A DNA stretch of 64,000 nucleotides from Hyphomicrobiales bacterium (GCA_900471525.1 UCEZ01000029.1:86795-150794); one strand, 5' to 3'. Numbered from the stretch's first letter, positions 15,734 through 24,937 are shown. Numbers and translations: made by a program. Notes: generated by a model not told the origin, from the letters alone.

Positions 15734-17587
15734 TTGCAAAATTTGTTCGGATTCAAGAAGCCTAACGGCTCCGTGATAACCCGCTTTTGCGCCGCCGCGG
15801 CCCGTAAGATGCCGCGTGTTCTCGCATCGCTCCTGATCGCAGCTTCCCTCGTTACCCCCGGCATGGCCCCGCCCGTCGAAGCGGCGGGCCAGACACGCAC
15901 GCTCAAACTCTATTTCATTCACACCCAGGAAAAGGCCTCGATCACGTTCAAGCGCAACGGCCGCTACGACGCCAAGGGGCTGCAGCAGATCAATCGCTTC
16001 CTGCGTGACTGGCGCCGCAACGAACCGACGAAGATGGACCCGCGTCTTCTCGATCTCGTCTGGGAAGTCTATCAGAAGAGCGGCTCGCGCGATTATATCC
16101 ACGTGGTTTCCGCCTATCGATCGCCGGCCACCAACGGCATGCTGCGGTCGCGTTCCAAGGGCGTGGCCAAGAAGAGCCAGCATATGCTCGGCAAGGCGAT
16201 GGATTTCTACCTGCCCGACGTCAAGCTGAAGACGCTGCGTGAAATCGGCATGAAATTCCAGGTCGGCGGCGTCGGTTATTATCCGACCTCCGGCTCGCCG
16301 TTCGTGCACATGGACGTCGGCGGCGTGCGCGCCTGGCCGCGCATGAGCCGCAACGAGCTCGTTCGGTTGTTCCCCGATGGCAAGACCATGCATGTTCCGG
16401 CTGACGGCAAGCCGTTGCCGGGTTATCAGGTTGCTGTTGCAGACTATAAGCGTCGTGTTGGCGAAAGTGCCATCGAAGTGGCGGGTGGCGGTGCCAAGGG
16501 TGCCGGCGACAAGGATACCAAGCGCAAGGGCAACCTCTTCGCCATGCTGTTTGGCGGCGGTGACGAGGATGAAGAACCCAACGCAATCGCCAGCGGTGAG
16601 CTGGAAGGTGCCGATGAGCAGCCGGCCGCCAAGGTCACGCAGGTTGCCGCAGCGGAGCAGGCCCTGCCCGGTGTGGAAAATTCCGTCGAGCAGGTCGCTG
16701 CGCAGGAAAAGGACGTTGCGGCACCCGTTCCCGGCGTAAGGCCCGCTTTCAAGGATGTACCGGCGGACGGCGGCGTGCAGACGGCTCTGGTCGCTCCGAC
16801 CAAGGAGACGGCGCAGGAAGCCTGGGCTGCGGCCTTGCCTGAACCAGCCGCCACCGAAGGTGAATATGCCGATTTGAACACGTACAAGATTCCGGTGCCG
16901 CAGATGCTCGGCAAGCGCGGCGCGAACGGCGATGCCGGCAGCGACACGCTGATGGCCTCGACGGATCCGAATGCCGCAGTTCTTCCGGAGGATGTTGCAG
17001 CGCTCGGTTTCGTGCCGGTTCCGGGCGAACGTCCGGCGGGCGAGGAAGCTTTGATGGCTGCGGCTGACGCCAATGTCGCCGTTCCATCCTTCGCCGAACG
17101 TGTCCAGCCGCAGGCTGTTGCACTTGCAGAGCAGCCGGTGGAAGCCGTTGCGCAGGCACAGACGCGCGTTGCCTTGGCGCAGCCGACGCGGCAGGAACAG
17201 CCGATCGAGATGGCCGCTTTCGCGCCGCAGTCCGGCGCCGAAGCGCGTGCCGCGATCTTTGACGATGCTTTCGAGGGCAACATTGAAGCTCCGACCAAAG
17301 GCAAGCGTCCAAAGAAACAGGAGGCCGACGCGGCGACCCGCTCGTCAGTCCGCACCGAGCCGAAGCTGACGCAGCAGATCATCTCCTCGTGGGCTTTGAC
17401 GAACGGCCGCATGGCAACTTTGTCGAAACCGGTGAAGGCACCGCGCTTCGTCAGCAAGACCCTGCGCGCTTCGCCGACAACGGTCTATTCCGCCGGTTTC
17501 TCGAACGATGCCGTTTCCATCGACACGGCCCGGTTCAGCGGCAATGCCGTCAACTTCCTCGAAGTGAAGAAGTTCAGCACGAACTGA
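15734..17587 (+). CDS. DUF882 / YcbK-like M15 peptidase-fold envelope protein with long Ala/Glu-rich tail
   Basis: A protein of about 617 residues. The start is uncertain: TTG at 15734 has GGGG 7 bp upstream; TTG at 15710 is also open; ATG at 15809 would begin directly with the signal peptide MPRVLASLLIAASLV... ending at EAAG. After it comes a DUF882 domain (about 160 residues) with the zinc-peptidase pattern SAYRSPATN, SQHMLGKAMDFYLP and PFVHMDVG, related to M15 D,D-peptidases that act on peptidoglycan. The remaining ~350 residues are Ala/Val/Glu/Pro-rich and low-complexity, ending in a more ordered C-terminus. It likely acts in the cell wall; substrate unknown. Confidence 0.8.
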   Translation: MQNLFGFKKPNGSVITRFCAAAARKMPRVLASLLIAASLVTPGMAPPVEAAGQTRTLKLYFIHTQEKASITFKRNGRYDAKGLQQINRFLRDWRRNEPTKMDPRLLDLVWEVYQKSGSRDYIHVVSAYRSPATNGMLRSRSKGVAKKSQHMLGKAMDFYLPDVKLKTLREIGMKFQVGGVGYYPTSGSPFVHMDVGGVRAWPRMSRNELVRLFPDGKTMHVPADGKPLPGYQVAVADYKRRVGESAIEVAGGGAKGAGDKDTKRKGNLFAMLFGGGDEDEEPNAIASGELEGADEQPAAKVTQVAAAEQALPGVENSVEQVAAQEKDVAAPVPGVRPAFKDVPADGGVQTALVAPTKETAQEAWAAALPEPAATEGEYADLNTYKIPVPQMLGKRGANGDAGSDTLMASTDPNAAVLPEDVAALGFVPVPGERPAGEEALMAAADANVAVPSFAERVQPQAVALAEQPVEAVAQAQTRVALAQPTRQEQPIEMAAFAPQSGAEARAAIFDDAFEGNIEAPTKGKRPKKQEADAATRSSVRTEPKLTQQIISSWALTNGRMATLSKPVKAPRFVSKTLRASPTTVYSAGFSNDAVSIDTARFSGNAVNFLEVKKFSTN

Positions 17588-17612
17588 AGAGACCTGCGAA
17601 ACAACAGACAAG

Positions 17613-17637
17613 GCCCGCTGGCGACAGCGGGCTTTTT
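17613..17637 (+). terminator. Intrinsic terminator of the DUF882 gene
   Basis: An 8-bp perfect GC-rich stem (17613-17620 with 17625-17632) with a GCGA tetraloop and five T, 25 bp past the stop. Confidence 0.93.
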
Positions 17638-17879
17638 GCATTTTTGACTATGGCGCTTGGCGCATCAGCATCACGTGAATGTGTGCATTGTGTGTGGTTG
17701 AGAAACGCAATCCGCCTTTGCCTAGTGTGGCGAAAGCGAATCTGTCTTCCTATATCACCGTCATCTCTTTCGCCGGTCGCGTGTTTCCCATCTCGCTGCA
17801 GTTCCCTGCACGATATGTTACGCGTGCAATAGAAAGCCGGAAAAGATGACCCCGTCTGAAACGGACAAGGAGTGTGCGA

Positions 17880-18329
17880 ATGCCCAAATACAGCAAGACC
17901 CCGGAAGCGATTTCCAAATTGTCTCCGGAACAGTATCGCGTCACGCAGGAGAGCGGCACGGAACGGCCGGGTACCGGGGAATATCTCGATAACAAGAAGC
18001 CGGGCATCTATGTCGACATCGTCTCGGGCGAACCATTGTTTGCGTCCTCCGACAAGTTTGAATCAGGATGCGGCTGGCCGAGCTTCACGAAGCCGATCGA
18101 TACGGACCATGTCGCCGAACTGCGCGACGCGTCGCACGGCATGATCCGAACCGAAGTCCGCTCCGCGCATGGCGACAGCCATCTCGGCCATGTTTTCAAC
18201 GATGGGCCGAGGGATCGCGGCGGCCTGCGCTACTGCATCAACTCGGCCTCGCTTCGCTTTGTTCATCGCGACACGATGGAGGCGGAAGGCTACGGTGATT
18301 ATCTCGATCAGGTGGAGGATATCCGATGA
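17880..18329 (+). CDS. msrB: Peptide methionine (R)-S-oxide reductase
   Basis: A 149-residue repair enzyme reducing the R form of methionine sulfoxide. The core [11 protein letters not shown] and the catalytic-cysteine block [11 protein letters not shown] are intact. The two CxxC pairs that bind structural zinc in many MsrB proteins are missing: VSGEPLF stands where CxxCxxPLF would be, and [10 protein letters not shown] lacks the second pair. The start at 17880 is set by AAGGAG 7 bp upstream; an upstream GTG at 17874 is too close to it. It overlaps msrA by 4 bp (ATGA), giving a coupled msrB-msrA operon. Confidence 0.93.
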   Translation: MPKYSKTPEAISKLSPEQYRVTQESGTERPGTGEYLDNKKPGIYVDIVSGEPLFASSDKFESGCGWPSFTKPIDTDHVAELRDASHGMIRTEVRSAHGDSHLGHVFNDGPRDRGGLRYCINSASLRFVHRDTMEAEGYGDYLDQVEDIR

Positions 18330-18844
18330 CAACTGAACGCGCAGTATTGGCCGGCGGCTGCTTCTGGGGCATGCAGGACCTTATCCGCCGTTATGACGGC
18401 GTGATTTCGACCCGGGTGGGCTATACGGGCGGCGACGTCAAGAATGCGACCTATCGCAACCATGGCAGCCACGCGGAAGGCATCGAGATCACCTTCGACC
18501 CTTCGCGGATCAGCTATCGCGATCTCCTAGAGTTCTTCTTCCAGATCCACGATCCGTCGACGCTCAACCGCCAGGGAAATGACCGAGGCGCGAGCTACCG
18601 CTCGGCGATCTACTATACCACCGACGAGCAGAAACGCGTGGCAGCCGAGACCATCGCCGATGTCGATGCTTCAGGCCTTTGGCCGGGCAAGGTGGTGACG
18701 GAAGTCGAGCCCGTCGGTGATTTCTGGGAAGCGGAACCAGAGCATCAGGATTATCTGGAGCGGATACCGAATGGCTATACCTGCCATTTCGTCCGTTCGG
18801 GCTGGAAGCTGCCGCGACGCGAGAAGAGCAGCGACGCCGCGTGA
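18326..18844 (+). CDS. msrA: Peptide methionine (S)-S-oxide reductase
   Basis: A 172-residue enzyme reducing the S form of methionine sulfoxide in oxidised proteins. The catalytic GCFWG motif is at residues 11-15, followed by VGYTGG and [11 protein letters not shown]. The start codon overlaps the msrB stop, so both stereoisomers are handled from one message. No second catalytic domain or signal peptide is present, which points to the cytosol. The tail ([15 protein letters not shown]) is short; the resolving cysteine is probably the one in NGYTCHF. A bidirectional terminator follows. Confidence 0.94.
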   Translation: MTTERAVLAGGCFWGMQDLIRRYDGVISTRVGYTGGDVKNATYRNHGSHAEGIEITFDPSRISYRDLLEFFFQIHDPSTLNRQGNDRGASYRSAIYYTTDEQKRVAAETIADVDASGLWPGKVVTEVEPVGDFWEAEPEHQDYLERIPNGYTCHFVRSGWKLPRREKSSDAA

Positions 18845-18890
18845 CACCGATAGTGTTCACGCTTGCTGTTGCTTGTGTTTCTTGAAAAGC

Positions 18891-18917
18891 AAAAGGCCGG
18901 TCATGCACCGGCCTTTT
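18891..18917. terminator. Bidirectional terminator between msrA and gapR
   Basis: A 10-bp perfect stem AAAAGGCCGG / CCGGCCTTTT (18891-18900, 18908-18917) lies between the convergent msrA and gapR genes and gives a T-run on either strand. Confidence 0.88.
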
Positions 18918-18963
18918 CGATGTTTCCATGCGCGCTGATGAGAGCGTCAGCACGTGAACCGGG

Positions 18964-19227
18964 TTATTCCGCTTCCGGTGCGTCGATCATGCCGAGCGCT
19001 GCGAGATAGGTGTCGAGAATGGCTTCCTGCTCCATGCGCTCGTCCTTGTCCTGCTTGCGGATCGCGATGACCTTCTTAAGGATCTTCGTGTCGAAGCCGG
19101 TTCCCTTCGCTTCGCCATAGACGTCCTTGATGTCGTCCGCGATGGTCTTCTTTTCTTCTTCCAGGCGCTCGATGCGCTCGATGAACGAGCGGAGCTGGTC
19201 GCGTGCGACGCCGTGGGCATCCGACAT
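18964..19227 (-). CDS. gapR: GapR-family nucleoid-associated protein (DUF2312)
   Basis: An 87-residue DUF2312 protein. The family includes Caulobacter GapR, an essential AT-rich, overtwisted-DNA-binding protein that helps topoisomerases during replication. The dimer-forming coiled coil is [20 protein letters not shown], and the conserved [11 protein letters not shown] / [14 protein letters not shown] region is the DNA-binding part. The start at 19227 follows AAGGAGAACAACC; the longer frame to 19320 adds an unrelated leader. It is a single gene ending at a shared terminator. Confidence 0.88.
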   Translation of the reverse strand: MSDAHGVARDQLRSFIERIERLEEEKKTIADDIKDVYGEAKGTGFDTKILKKVIAIRKQDKDERMEQEAILDTYLAALGMIDAPEAE

Positions 19228-19357
19228 GGTTGTTCTCCTTGTTGGGGATTGAATGGGGTTGGGGACTTGAATTTGTGAGGCTGTGACCTGCCGCGAAGTG
19301 CGTTCGAGGTCAAGTGACATTGCGTAACATCACGCGGATTTCCAACCTCGGTCGGCG

Positions 19358-19663
19358 TTATTCCTTGGGCTTGCTGACCTCAAAGGTTGCCTTCTGCTGG
19401 TCGGATGCCTCCCGCTGGTTCAGCTTCCGCCATTCCTCATACGGCATGCCATAGACGATCTCCCGGGATGCTTCCTTGTCCAGCGGCACGCCGGCGGCGT
19501 TGGCCGCGTCGCGATACCAGTTCGACAGGCAGTTGCGGCAAAAACCGGCGAGATTCATCAGGTCGATGTTCTGCACGTCGCTGCGTTCGCGAAGATGGGC
19601 GACGAGGCGGCGAAAGGCGGCGGCTTCGAACTCAAGCTGTTGTTGCGGTGTCAGGTCGCTCAT
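19358..19663 (-). CDS. DUF1244 family protein
   Basis: A 101-residue protein of the DUF1244 family, conserved across alphaproteobacteria, with no known function. The family core AAAFRRLVAHLRERSDVQNIDLMNLAGFCRNCLSNWY is present (shown here only to name its landmarks: the LxxHLRER helix and the paired cysteines in GFCRNCLSNWY), then VYGMPYEEW. It is cytosolic, mostly helical. It lies 19 bp after the N-formylglutamate amidohydrolase gene, so the two form an operon. Confidence 0.88.
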   Translation of the reverse strand: MSDLTPQQQLEFEAAAFRRLVAHLRERSDVQNIDLMNLAGFCRNCLSNWYRDAANAAGVPLDKEASREIVYGMPYEEWRKLNQREASDQQKATFEVSKPKE

Positions 19664-19682
19664 CGTCGATCTCTTTCAACTG

Positions 19683-20477
19683 TCAGAATGCGTAGGGTCC
19701 GGTGCGGGAAGGATAGCGCCTGATTTCGTGCAATTCAGGGCGCGCGTTCAAATCGGCAAGGATCGGTCCAAGCCGTTCGTCCCATTCCGCGACGCCGATA
19801 TCGTCGCCGATCAGGTCCTGCCGCACTTCGATCAGCGCGTGGGCCATGCCGGTTTCCATGCAATGGCGGAACATCGTGTCGCCGCGCAACGCGCCATCAT
19901 AAGGTTCGTTGTTGCCCACCAGAACGTCGCCCGAAACCTCCAGTGCCTCGATCAACGGGCGGACTGCGCGCGGATCGCTGTCCCAGAGAACCGCCGCATG
20001 CCAGGGGCGGGGTACGCCTTTCCAGGCAGGCGTATAGGAGTGAATGGAGATGATGAGCGGTGCCTTGCCGCTCGCATTGCCAACCTCGGCAATGGTCTCC
20101 GAAACTGCACGATGATAAGGGCGGTGAAAGCGATTGAGGCGGTTTTCCCATTCCTCCGATGTGATTGGGTGATTGCCGGGGATGATGGCGCCGTCGGAGA
20201 TCTTCATGATCAGCGTCGGGTCGTCCTCACCGCGGTTCGGATCGATCAGCAGGCGCGAGAAGCAGCTGAGCACTGCGGGAACGCCAAGCCGCGCCGACAG
20301 CCGGCGAACGAGTGCCTCGACGCCGATGTCGTAAGCGATATGTCGGGCGAATGCGCTTTCCGGAAGGCCGAGCCGGCCATATTCCGATGGCAACCGGTTC
20401 GTCGCATGATCGGCCAGAAGCACCAGCCCGGCTGCATTGTTACCCTCAATGATCTCGAAAGACGACGTTTGCGGCAT
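19683..20477 (-). CDS. N-formylglutamate amidohydrolase family protein
   Basis: A 264-residue zinc hydrolase of the HutG-like family. The N-terminal LADHATNRLP and the DPNRG block at about residue 78, followed by IISIHSYTP and FRHCMETGMAHALIEVRQDLI, are family landmarks with plausible metal-binding His and Glu. In histidine breakdown such enzymes release formate and glutamate from N-formylglutamate, but no other hut gene is near, so the true substrate may be another N-formyl or N-acyl amino acid. It starts the operon with the DUF1244 gene. Confidence 0.82.
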   Translation of the reverse strand: MPQTSSFEIIEGNNAAGLVLLADHATNRLPSEYGRLGLPESAFARHIAYDIGVEALVRRLSARLGVPAVLSCFSRLLIDPNRGEDDPTLIMKISDGAIIPGNHPITSEEWENRLNRFHRPYHRAVSETIAEVGNASGKAPLIISIHSYTPAWKGVPRPWHAAVLWDSDPRAVRPLIEALEVSGDVLVGNNEPYDGALRGDTMFRHCMETGMAHALIEVRQDLIGDDIGVAEWDERLGPILADLNARPELHEIRRYPSRTGPYAF

Positions 20478-20660
20478 ACAGTTTCAACTCGTTGCATACT
20501 TGACGAAATTTGATGGCATGCTGTGGTGGCAATCGCAAGAGAATGGCGAATTTACGATGTTTCAGTCAACAAAAAGCCGGATGTAATCGATTAGAGTCGC
20601 GTTGACATTCGAGCCCCACCGTCGCAAGAAAGTGCCACGACAAATCACAATGGAGACCCA

Positions 20661-21146
20661 TTGGAAACCGTGTCCAGATATCCTTTTTCCAGGCTGAATC
20701 TGCGGAACTGGTCCTTGAGCGCCATTCTCCTCTTCGCTCTGACGGCGTTCTCGCCGGTTCTTGTGGCGAGCGACGCGCGGGCCGAATTCCGTGTCTGCAA
20801 TGGCACCCAGAATTTGGTTGGCGTTGCCATCGGCTACCGGGCCAAGGAAGGCTGGATCACGGAGGGATGGTGGCAGGTTCCCGCGACCACCTGCGCGACC
20901 CTTATCGAAGGCGAACTGCAATCACGTTATTATTATCTCTACGCTGAGGATGCGGCTCGCGGCGGCCGCTGGACGGGCGACGTCAACATGTGTGTCGCCG
21001 AAAACGAGTTCAAGGTCACCGGCGTGCAGGATTGTTTCGCACGCGGCTTCCAGCGGATGGGATTCAAGGAATACGACACGGGGCGTCAGGGAAGCTGGAT
21101 GGTTCAGTTGTCCGATACCCCAGGGACCCAAGAAAGCCACAACTGA
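20661..21146 (+). CDS. DUF1036 exported protein
   Basis: A 161-residue secreted protein. The TTG at 20661 has GGAG 5 bp upstream; the ATG at 20650 is out of frame. A signal peptide with the hydrophobic core LSAILLFALTAF ends at DARA before EFRVCNGT. The DUF1036 body shows FRVCNGTQNLVGVAIGY, GWWQVPATTC and RYYYLYAED; family members are small periplasmic proteins of unknown role. Its stop overlaps the pyruvate kinase start by one base (TGATG), so it is translationally coupled to pyk, an arrangement that recurs in rhizobia. Confidence 0.85.
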   Translation: METVSRYPFSRLNLRNWSLSAILLFALTAFSPVLVASDARAEFRVCNGTQNLVGVAIGYRAKEGWITEGWWQVPATTCATLIEGELQSRYYYLYAEDAARGGRWTGDVNMCVAENEFKVTGVQDCFARGFQRMGFKEYDTGRQGSWMVQLSDTPGTQESHN

Positions 21147-22585
21147 TGAAGCGGAACAGAAAAGTCAAAATCCTCGCAACGCTCGGACCGGCATCGAGCG
21201 AAGAAGAGATGATCCAGAAGCTGCATGAGGCGGGTGCTGATCTTTTCCGGATCAACATGAGCCATGCCAGCCACGACATGATGCGCACGCTGATCAAGCG
21301 TATCCGCAACGTCGAGGCGCGCTGCGGCCGCCCGATCGGCATTCTGGCCGACCTTCAGGGTCCGAAACTGCGTGTCGGCAAGTTCGCCGCCGGCAAGGTC
21401 GATCTGGTTCCCGGCCAGACCTTCACGCTCGACAACAAGGACGAGCCGGGTGATGCAACGCGCGTCTACCTGCCTCATCCGGAAATCCTGGAATCGGTCA
21501 AGGCCGGCCACCGCCTGCTGATTGACGACGGCAAGTTGCATCTGCGCGCCGACAAGGCGGACGGCAAGAGCATCGTTTGCACCGTTATCGCCGGTACCAA
21601 GATTTCCGACCGCAAGGGCGTCAGCCTGCCTGATACGCTGCTCAGCGTCGGCGCATTGACTGAAAAGGACCGTGCCGACCTTGATGCGGTGCTCGAAACC
21701 GATGAAGTCGACTGGGTCGCCCTGTCGTTCATCCAGCGCCCGGAAGATCTGTCGGAAGTCCGCAAGGTGTCCCGTGGCCGCGTCGGCCTGATGTCGAAAA
21801 TCGAAAAGCCGCAAGCAATCGAGCGGATCGACGAGATCATCGAACTGTCCGATGCGCTGATGGTTGCCCGCGGCGATCTCGGCGTTGAAATGCCGCTCGA
21901 AGCCGTTCCCGGTCTGCAGAAGCAGCTGATCCGCGCCGCCCGCCGCGCCGGCAAGCCGGTCGTTGTCGCCACCCAGATGCTCGAATCGATGATCTCTGCA
22001 CCGGTTCCGACCCGCGCCGAAGTGTCCGACGTCGCCACCGCCGTGTTCGAAGGCGCCGACGCGATCATGCTGTCGGCGGAATCGGCTTCCGGTGACTATC
22101 CGGTCGAGGCGGTCGCCACCATGACCTCGATCGCCAGCAAGATCGAAACCGACCCGCACTATCCGGGCATCATCTACGCCCAGCGCACGCCGCCGGAAGC
22201 AACCGGCGCCGACGCGATTTCGCTCGCCGCCCACCAGATCGCCGAAACGCTCAAGCTGTCGGCCATCGTCTGTTATACCTCGTCGGGCACGACCGGTCTG
22301 CGTACCGCGCGCGAGCGCCCGCAGGTTCCGGTCATCGCGCTGTCGCCGGTGATCCAGACTGCACGCCGCCTGTCGGTCGTCTGGGGCCTGCACAGCGTCG
22401 TCACCAGCGATGCGACCGACCTCGACGACATGGTCAACCGTGCCTGCCGCATCGTTGCGACCGAAGGCTTCGGCAAGCCGGGTGACCGAGTGATCATCTC
22501 GGCCGGTGTGCCGCTCGGAACGCCGGGTGCGACCAACATGCTGCGCATCGCCTATATCGGCTCGGATGGCCTCAGCGGCGTCTGA
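21146..22585 (+). CDS. pyk: Pyruvate kinase
   Basis: A 479-residue glycolytic enzyme converting phosphoenolpyruvate and ADP to pyruvate and ATP. The TIM-barrel landmarks are in order: ILATLGPASS near the start, FRINMSHAS, LADLQGPKLRVG, the catalytic-lysine MSKIEKPQAIE, VARGDLGVEMP and ATQMLESM, then the C-terminal regulatory domain. The start at 21146 overlaps the DUF1036 stop; the longer frame to 20990 runs out of phase through that gene. A strong terminator follows. Confidence 0.96.
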   Translation: MKRNRKVKILATLGPASSEEEMIQKLHEAGADLFRINMSHASHDMMRTLIKRIRNVEARCGRPIGILADLQGPKLRVGKFAAGKVDLVPGQTFTLDNKDEPGDATRVYLPHPEILESVKAGHRLLIDDGKLHLRADKADGKSIVCTVIAGTKISDRKGVSLPDTLLSVGALTEKDRADLDAVLETDEVDWVALSFIQRPEDLSEVRKVSRGRVGLMSKIEKPQAIERIDEIIELSDALMVARGDLGVEMPLEAVPGLQKQLIRAARRAGKPVVVATQMLESMISAPVPTRAEVSDVATAVFEGADAIMLSAESASGDYPVEAVATMTSIASKIETDPHYPGIIYAQRTPPEATGADAISLAAHQIAETLKLSAIVCYTSSGTTGLRTARERPQVPVIALSPVIQTARRLSVVWGLHSVVTSDATDLDDMVNRACRIVATEGFGKPGDRVIISAGVPLGTPGATNMLRIAYIGSDGLSGV

Positions 22586-22610
22586 AGCAACCCATTAAAA
22601 CTATCGAATG

Positions 22611-22642
22611 AAAAAACCGCCGGAGCGATCCGGCGGTTTTTT
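22611..22642. terminator. Terminator after pyk
   Basis: A perfect stem (AAACCGCCGG / CCGGCGGTTT) with a 6-nt loop and six T on the plus strand, and an A-run on the other side that would also serve the convergent hydrolase gene. Confidence 0.93.
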
Positions 22643-22741
22643 GCTGGCGGGAGAGGGTCGTCAGATCGTGACGCTGACGGGCGCCGTCACTGTACTGCCG
22701 GACATATTGCCCTGTGCCGGATTGCCGAACGCTGCCTCCAA

Positions 22742-23764
22742 CTATTTAACCACCGCAATGCGCTCTTCGGCCTGCGCAGCAAGCTTGTTTAGATCGCGCT
22801 TCTTTCCCGCCAGCGCCTCGATCGCCGCGATCGCCAGGTCCGTGACGATGTAATCCGGTTTGTGGCCGAGATTGTGGATGCGCAGCAGTGTCGAGCCAGT
22901 GATGTCTTCGTGCAGTTGGCGCGAGTGGATTTCGGGAAGGACGACGCGGTCGGCATCGCCGGTGATGATCACCGTCGGTGCCTTGATCTCCTTGTAGCGC
23001 GGCGAGACCCGCTTCACGTATTCGAGCAGATTGCCGATGTCGATCGCGTTGTAGCGAAAGGCGTTCGGTCTTATCGCCAGGTATGCAGCCGTCTCCTCTA
23101 TGTAATCGTCCGGACGAGGATTGGGCGCGAAGACGGACTTCGTGGCTTTGTCGATCGAAGCGAGACCCGCCGGCGGGGCGATGAGCGTGGCAAACAGCCA
23201 GCCAAGAACGGGTGTCTTGGTCGCGGTATAATACCATTCGATCCCGCCCGGCCAGGGATGCGTGGCAGGGGAGAGAAACAGAAGGCCTGCGACCATGTCC
23301 CTGTGGTTCAGGGCGAAGGTGGCGGCGATGGCGCCGCCGAAGGAATGGCTGATGATGATGGCTTTCTTGATGCCGCGTTTCTTCATCAAGGCTGCGATCG
23401 CGTCGGCTTGTCCGTCCGGATAGGCATTCTGTGGTCCGCCGCGATCCGAAAAGCCCAGCCCCGGTCTATCGAGGAACAGCATGTCCGCGCGTCCCTCCAG
23501 CTTGCTTCTGAAGGCGACCATCGGATCGCGCAGATTGGCGCTCGCCCCGTGGATGAAGACGAGGGTCGGAAGATCGGCGGTTTTCGGACGAGGCACGTAG
23601 ACGCTGTTCATCCGGTATCCGCCGACGTCGATCCGTTCACCAGTGTTGGGATTGTCCCTCTCAAAAGCTGCCGCCTGGTAGGAACTGAAACCGAACCCTG
23701 TAACAAGCGCGGCGAGACATATGGAGGCGATGAACAGCATGAGTTTCCTGAAGGCGAAATACAT
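22742..23764 (-). CDS. Membrane-anchored alpha/beta hydrolase
   Basis: A 340-residue alpha/beta-hydrolase-fold protein with an N-terminal hydrophobic segment (LMLFIASICLAALVTGFGF) that acts as an anchor or signal. The oxyanion region is FIHGASANLRDP, and the nucleophile elbow SHSFGG (Ser at about 141) follows DRPGLGFSD. The acid is likely Asp in ITGDADRVV, and the catalytic His lies in HNLGHKPDY. All triad members are therefore present. The substrate is not evident; esterase, lipase or haloalkane-type relatives share these motifs. ATG at 23764 follows AGGAAGAG. Confidence 0.85.
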   Translation of the reverse strand: MYFAFRKLMLFIASICLAALVTGFGFSSYQAAAFERDNPNTGERIDVGGYRMNSVYVPRPKTADLPTLVFIHGASANLRDPMVAFRSKLEGRADMLFLDRPGLGFSDRGGPQNAYPDGQADAIAALMKKRGIKKAIIISHSFGGAIAATFALNHRDMVAGLLFLSPATHPWPGGIEWYYTATKTPVLGWLFATLIAPPAGLASIDKATKSVFAPNPRPDDYIEETAAYLAIRPNAFRYNAIDIGNLLEYVKRVSPRYKEIKAPTVIITGDADRVVLPEIHSRQLHEDITGSTLLRIHNLGHKPDYIVTDLAIAAIEALAGKKRDLNKLAAQAEERIAVVK

Positions 23765-23860
23765 CAATCACTCTTCCTCGCGCATACGCAATCGGCCGGA
23801 TGGGTCGGTTATCGTCCGATACGAAGGAGAGCAGCCCGCAGTTTCACGGGACAAGACGAA

Positions 23861-24466
23861 TTAAGTGCGGTTGCCGGCAAGTTTTTCTTCCAGGTCGCCG
23901 AGCTGTTCCTGCGCCTTGCGGTCGGCTGGATAAATGTCGAGGAATTGTTCCCAGGCGCGAAGCGCCAGCTCATCCTTGCCGGCGGATGTCAGGATTGCGG
24001 CCATGCCGGCAAGAGCGCCGAAATGGCGCGGCTCGATGGCCAGCACCCGGTTGATATCGGACATGGATTTGCGGTAGTTGCCCATCTGGTAGTGCAGCGT
24101 GGCACGCTGATTCCAGCCTTCGACATATTGCGGCGAGAGATAAATGACCTGGTCGAAGATATCGAGGGCGGTTGCCTTGCGGTTCGATTCGACTGCTTTT
24201 GCCGCCCACTGCATCAGGAGATTGACGGAAGCACTGCCGGAATCCTGCCATTCGATACGAATCCGGTCGGAAATCTCGCGTGCCTTGTCCGGATCGCGTT
24301 CCCGCTTTAACTCGGCAAAAAGCGTGTCCAGCCGCTGCTTGGGCGTCGTCAATTCTGACGTTACCGCGGCTTGAGCTGCATCGGCGGCAAGGAGGGAAGG
24401 GGCGTTGACAACAGAAGCTACCAGCGCAAAGCCAAGAATCAAAAATGAAGACATGAGATTAGCCAT
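23861..24466 (-). CDS. Exported tetratricopeptide-repeat protein
   Basis: A 201-residue protein with a signal peptide (residues 1-27, ending LLAADA) and at least three TPR-type helical pairs between residues 70 and 190: AVESNRKATALDIFDQVIYLSP, YVEGWNQRATLHYQMGNYRKSM and MAAILTSAGKDELALRAWEQFLDIYP (the usual W-L-G-Y-A-P spacing is visible in each). It probably scaffolds a periplasmic complex. The ribosome site is weak; an inner ATG at 24454 is a possible start. No partner gene is evident. Confidence 0.8.
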   Translation of the reverse strand: MANLMSSFLILGFALVASVVNAPSLLAADAAQAAVTSELTTPKQRLDTLFAELKRERDPDKAREISDRIRIEWQDSGSASVNLLMQWAAKAVESNRKATALDIFDQVIYLSPQYVEGWNQRATLHYQMGNYRKSMSDINRVLAIEPRHFGALAGMAAILTSAGKDELALRAWEQFLDIYPADRKAQEQLGDLEEKLAGNRT

Positions 24467-24627
24467 GGCAGATAAGGTAGTCCGCCATGGCCGAAGATCA
24501 AATCAAATTTGAGACATCAAACTGTTGAACCGTTTGAACGCCCAGCTTTCTTGAAAAGCGGCGTCCGAACGCACTCAATCCATATGTGATCGTTCCGAAA
24601 ACTTTGGTTTTCGGGTCACACTATGGA

Positions 24628-24753
24628 TCAGCCCTGACGGGCCTTGAAGCGCGGGTTCAGCTTGTTGATGATGTAGACGCGACCCTTGCGGCGAACCAGA
24701 CGGTTTTCGCGATGACGGGCCTTCAGCGACTTGAGCGAATTTTTGATCTTCAT
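24628..24753 (-). CDS. rpmJ: 50S ribosomal protein bL36, zinc-free form
   Basis: A 41-residue basic ribosomal protein. The sequence [14 protein letters not shown] opens it, then [22 protein letters not shown] ends it in two blocks. It matches the cysteine-free (YkgO-type) bL36: no Cys or zinc ligand is present. An 8-bp inverted repeat CCGAAAAC / GTTTTCGG (24595-24614) follows the stop, without a T-run. The gene is monocistronic, as usual in rhizobia. Confidence 0.95.
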   Translation of the reverse strand: MKIKNSLKSLKARHRENRLVRRKGRVYIINKLNPRFKARQG

Positions 24754-24937
24754 TTTTCTGATCCGCAGTTTCGGCGAATCTGATTTCGCCGGTCTTTAAC
24801 AATCAAAAGCGCGCTTGCAGACCGTTAAGGCCGAGCGCGCTCTTAGGGTGGCAGGCAAATAACCCGGCGTCGCAAAAGTGTCAACCGCAGAGAGCCGGTT
24901 TTCGCAGCGTCTTTCGGCTTTTCTATGGGTTAAACCA

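Noticed and set aside
21104..22393. 429-codon minus-strand frame opposite pyk
   Set aside because: Antisense shadow of pyruvate kinase with no family features.
22862..24310. 482-codon plus-strand open frame across the hydrolase and TPR genes
   Set aside because: It runs antisense through two recognisable genes and their spacer; the translated sequence has no domain and no start signal.
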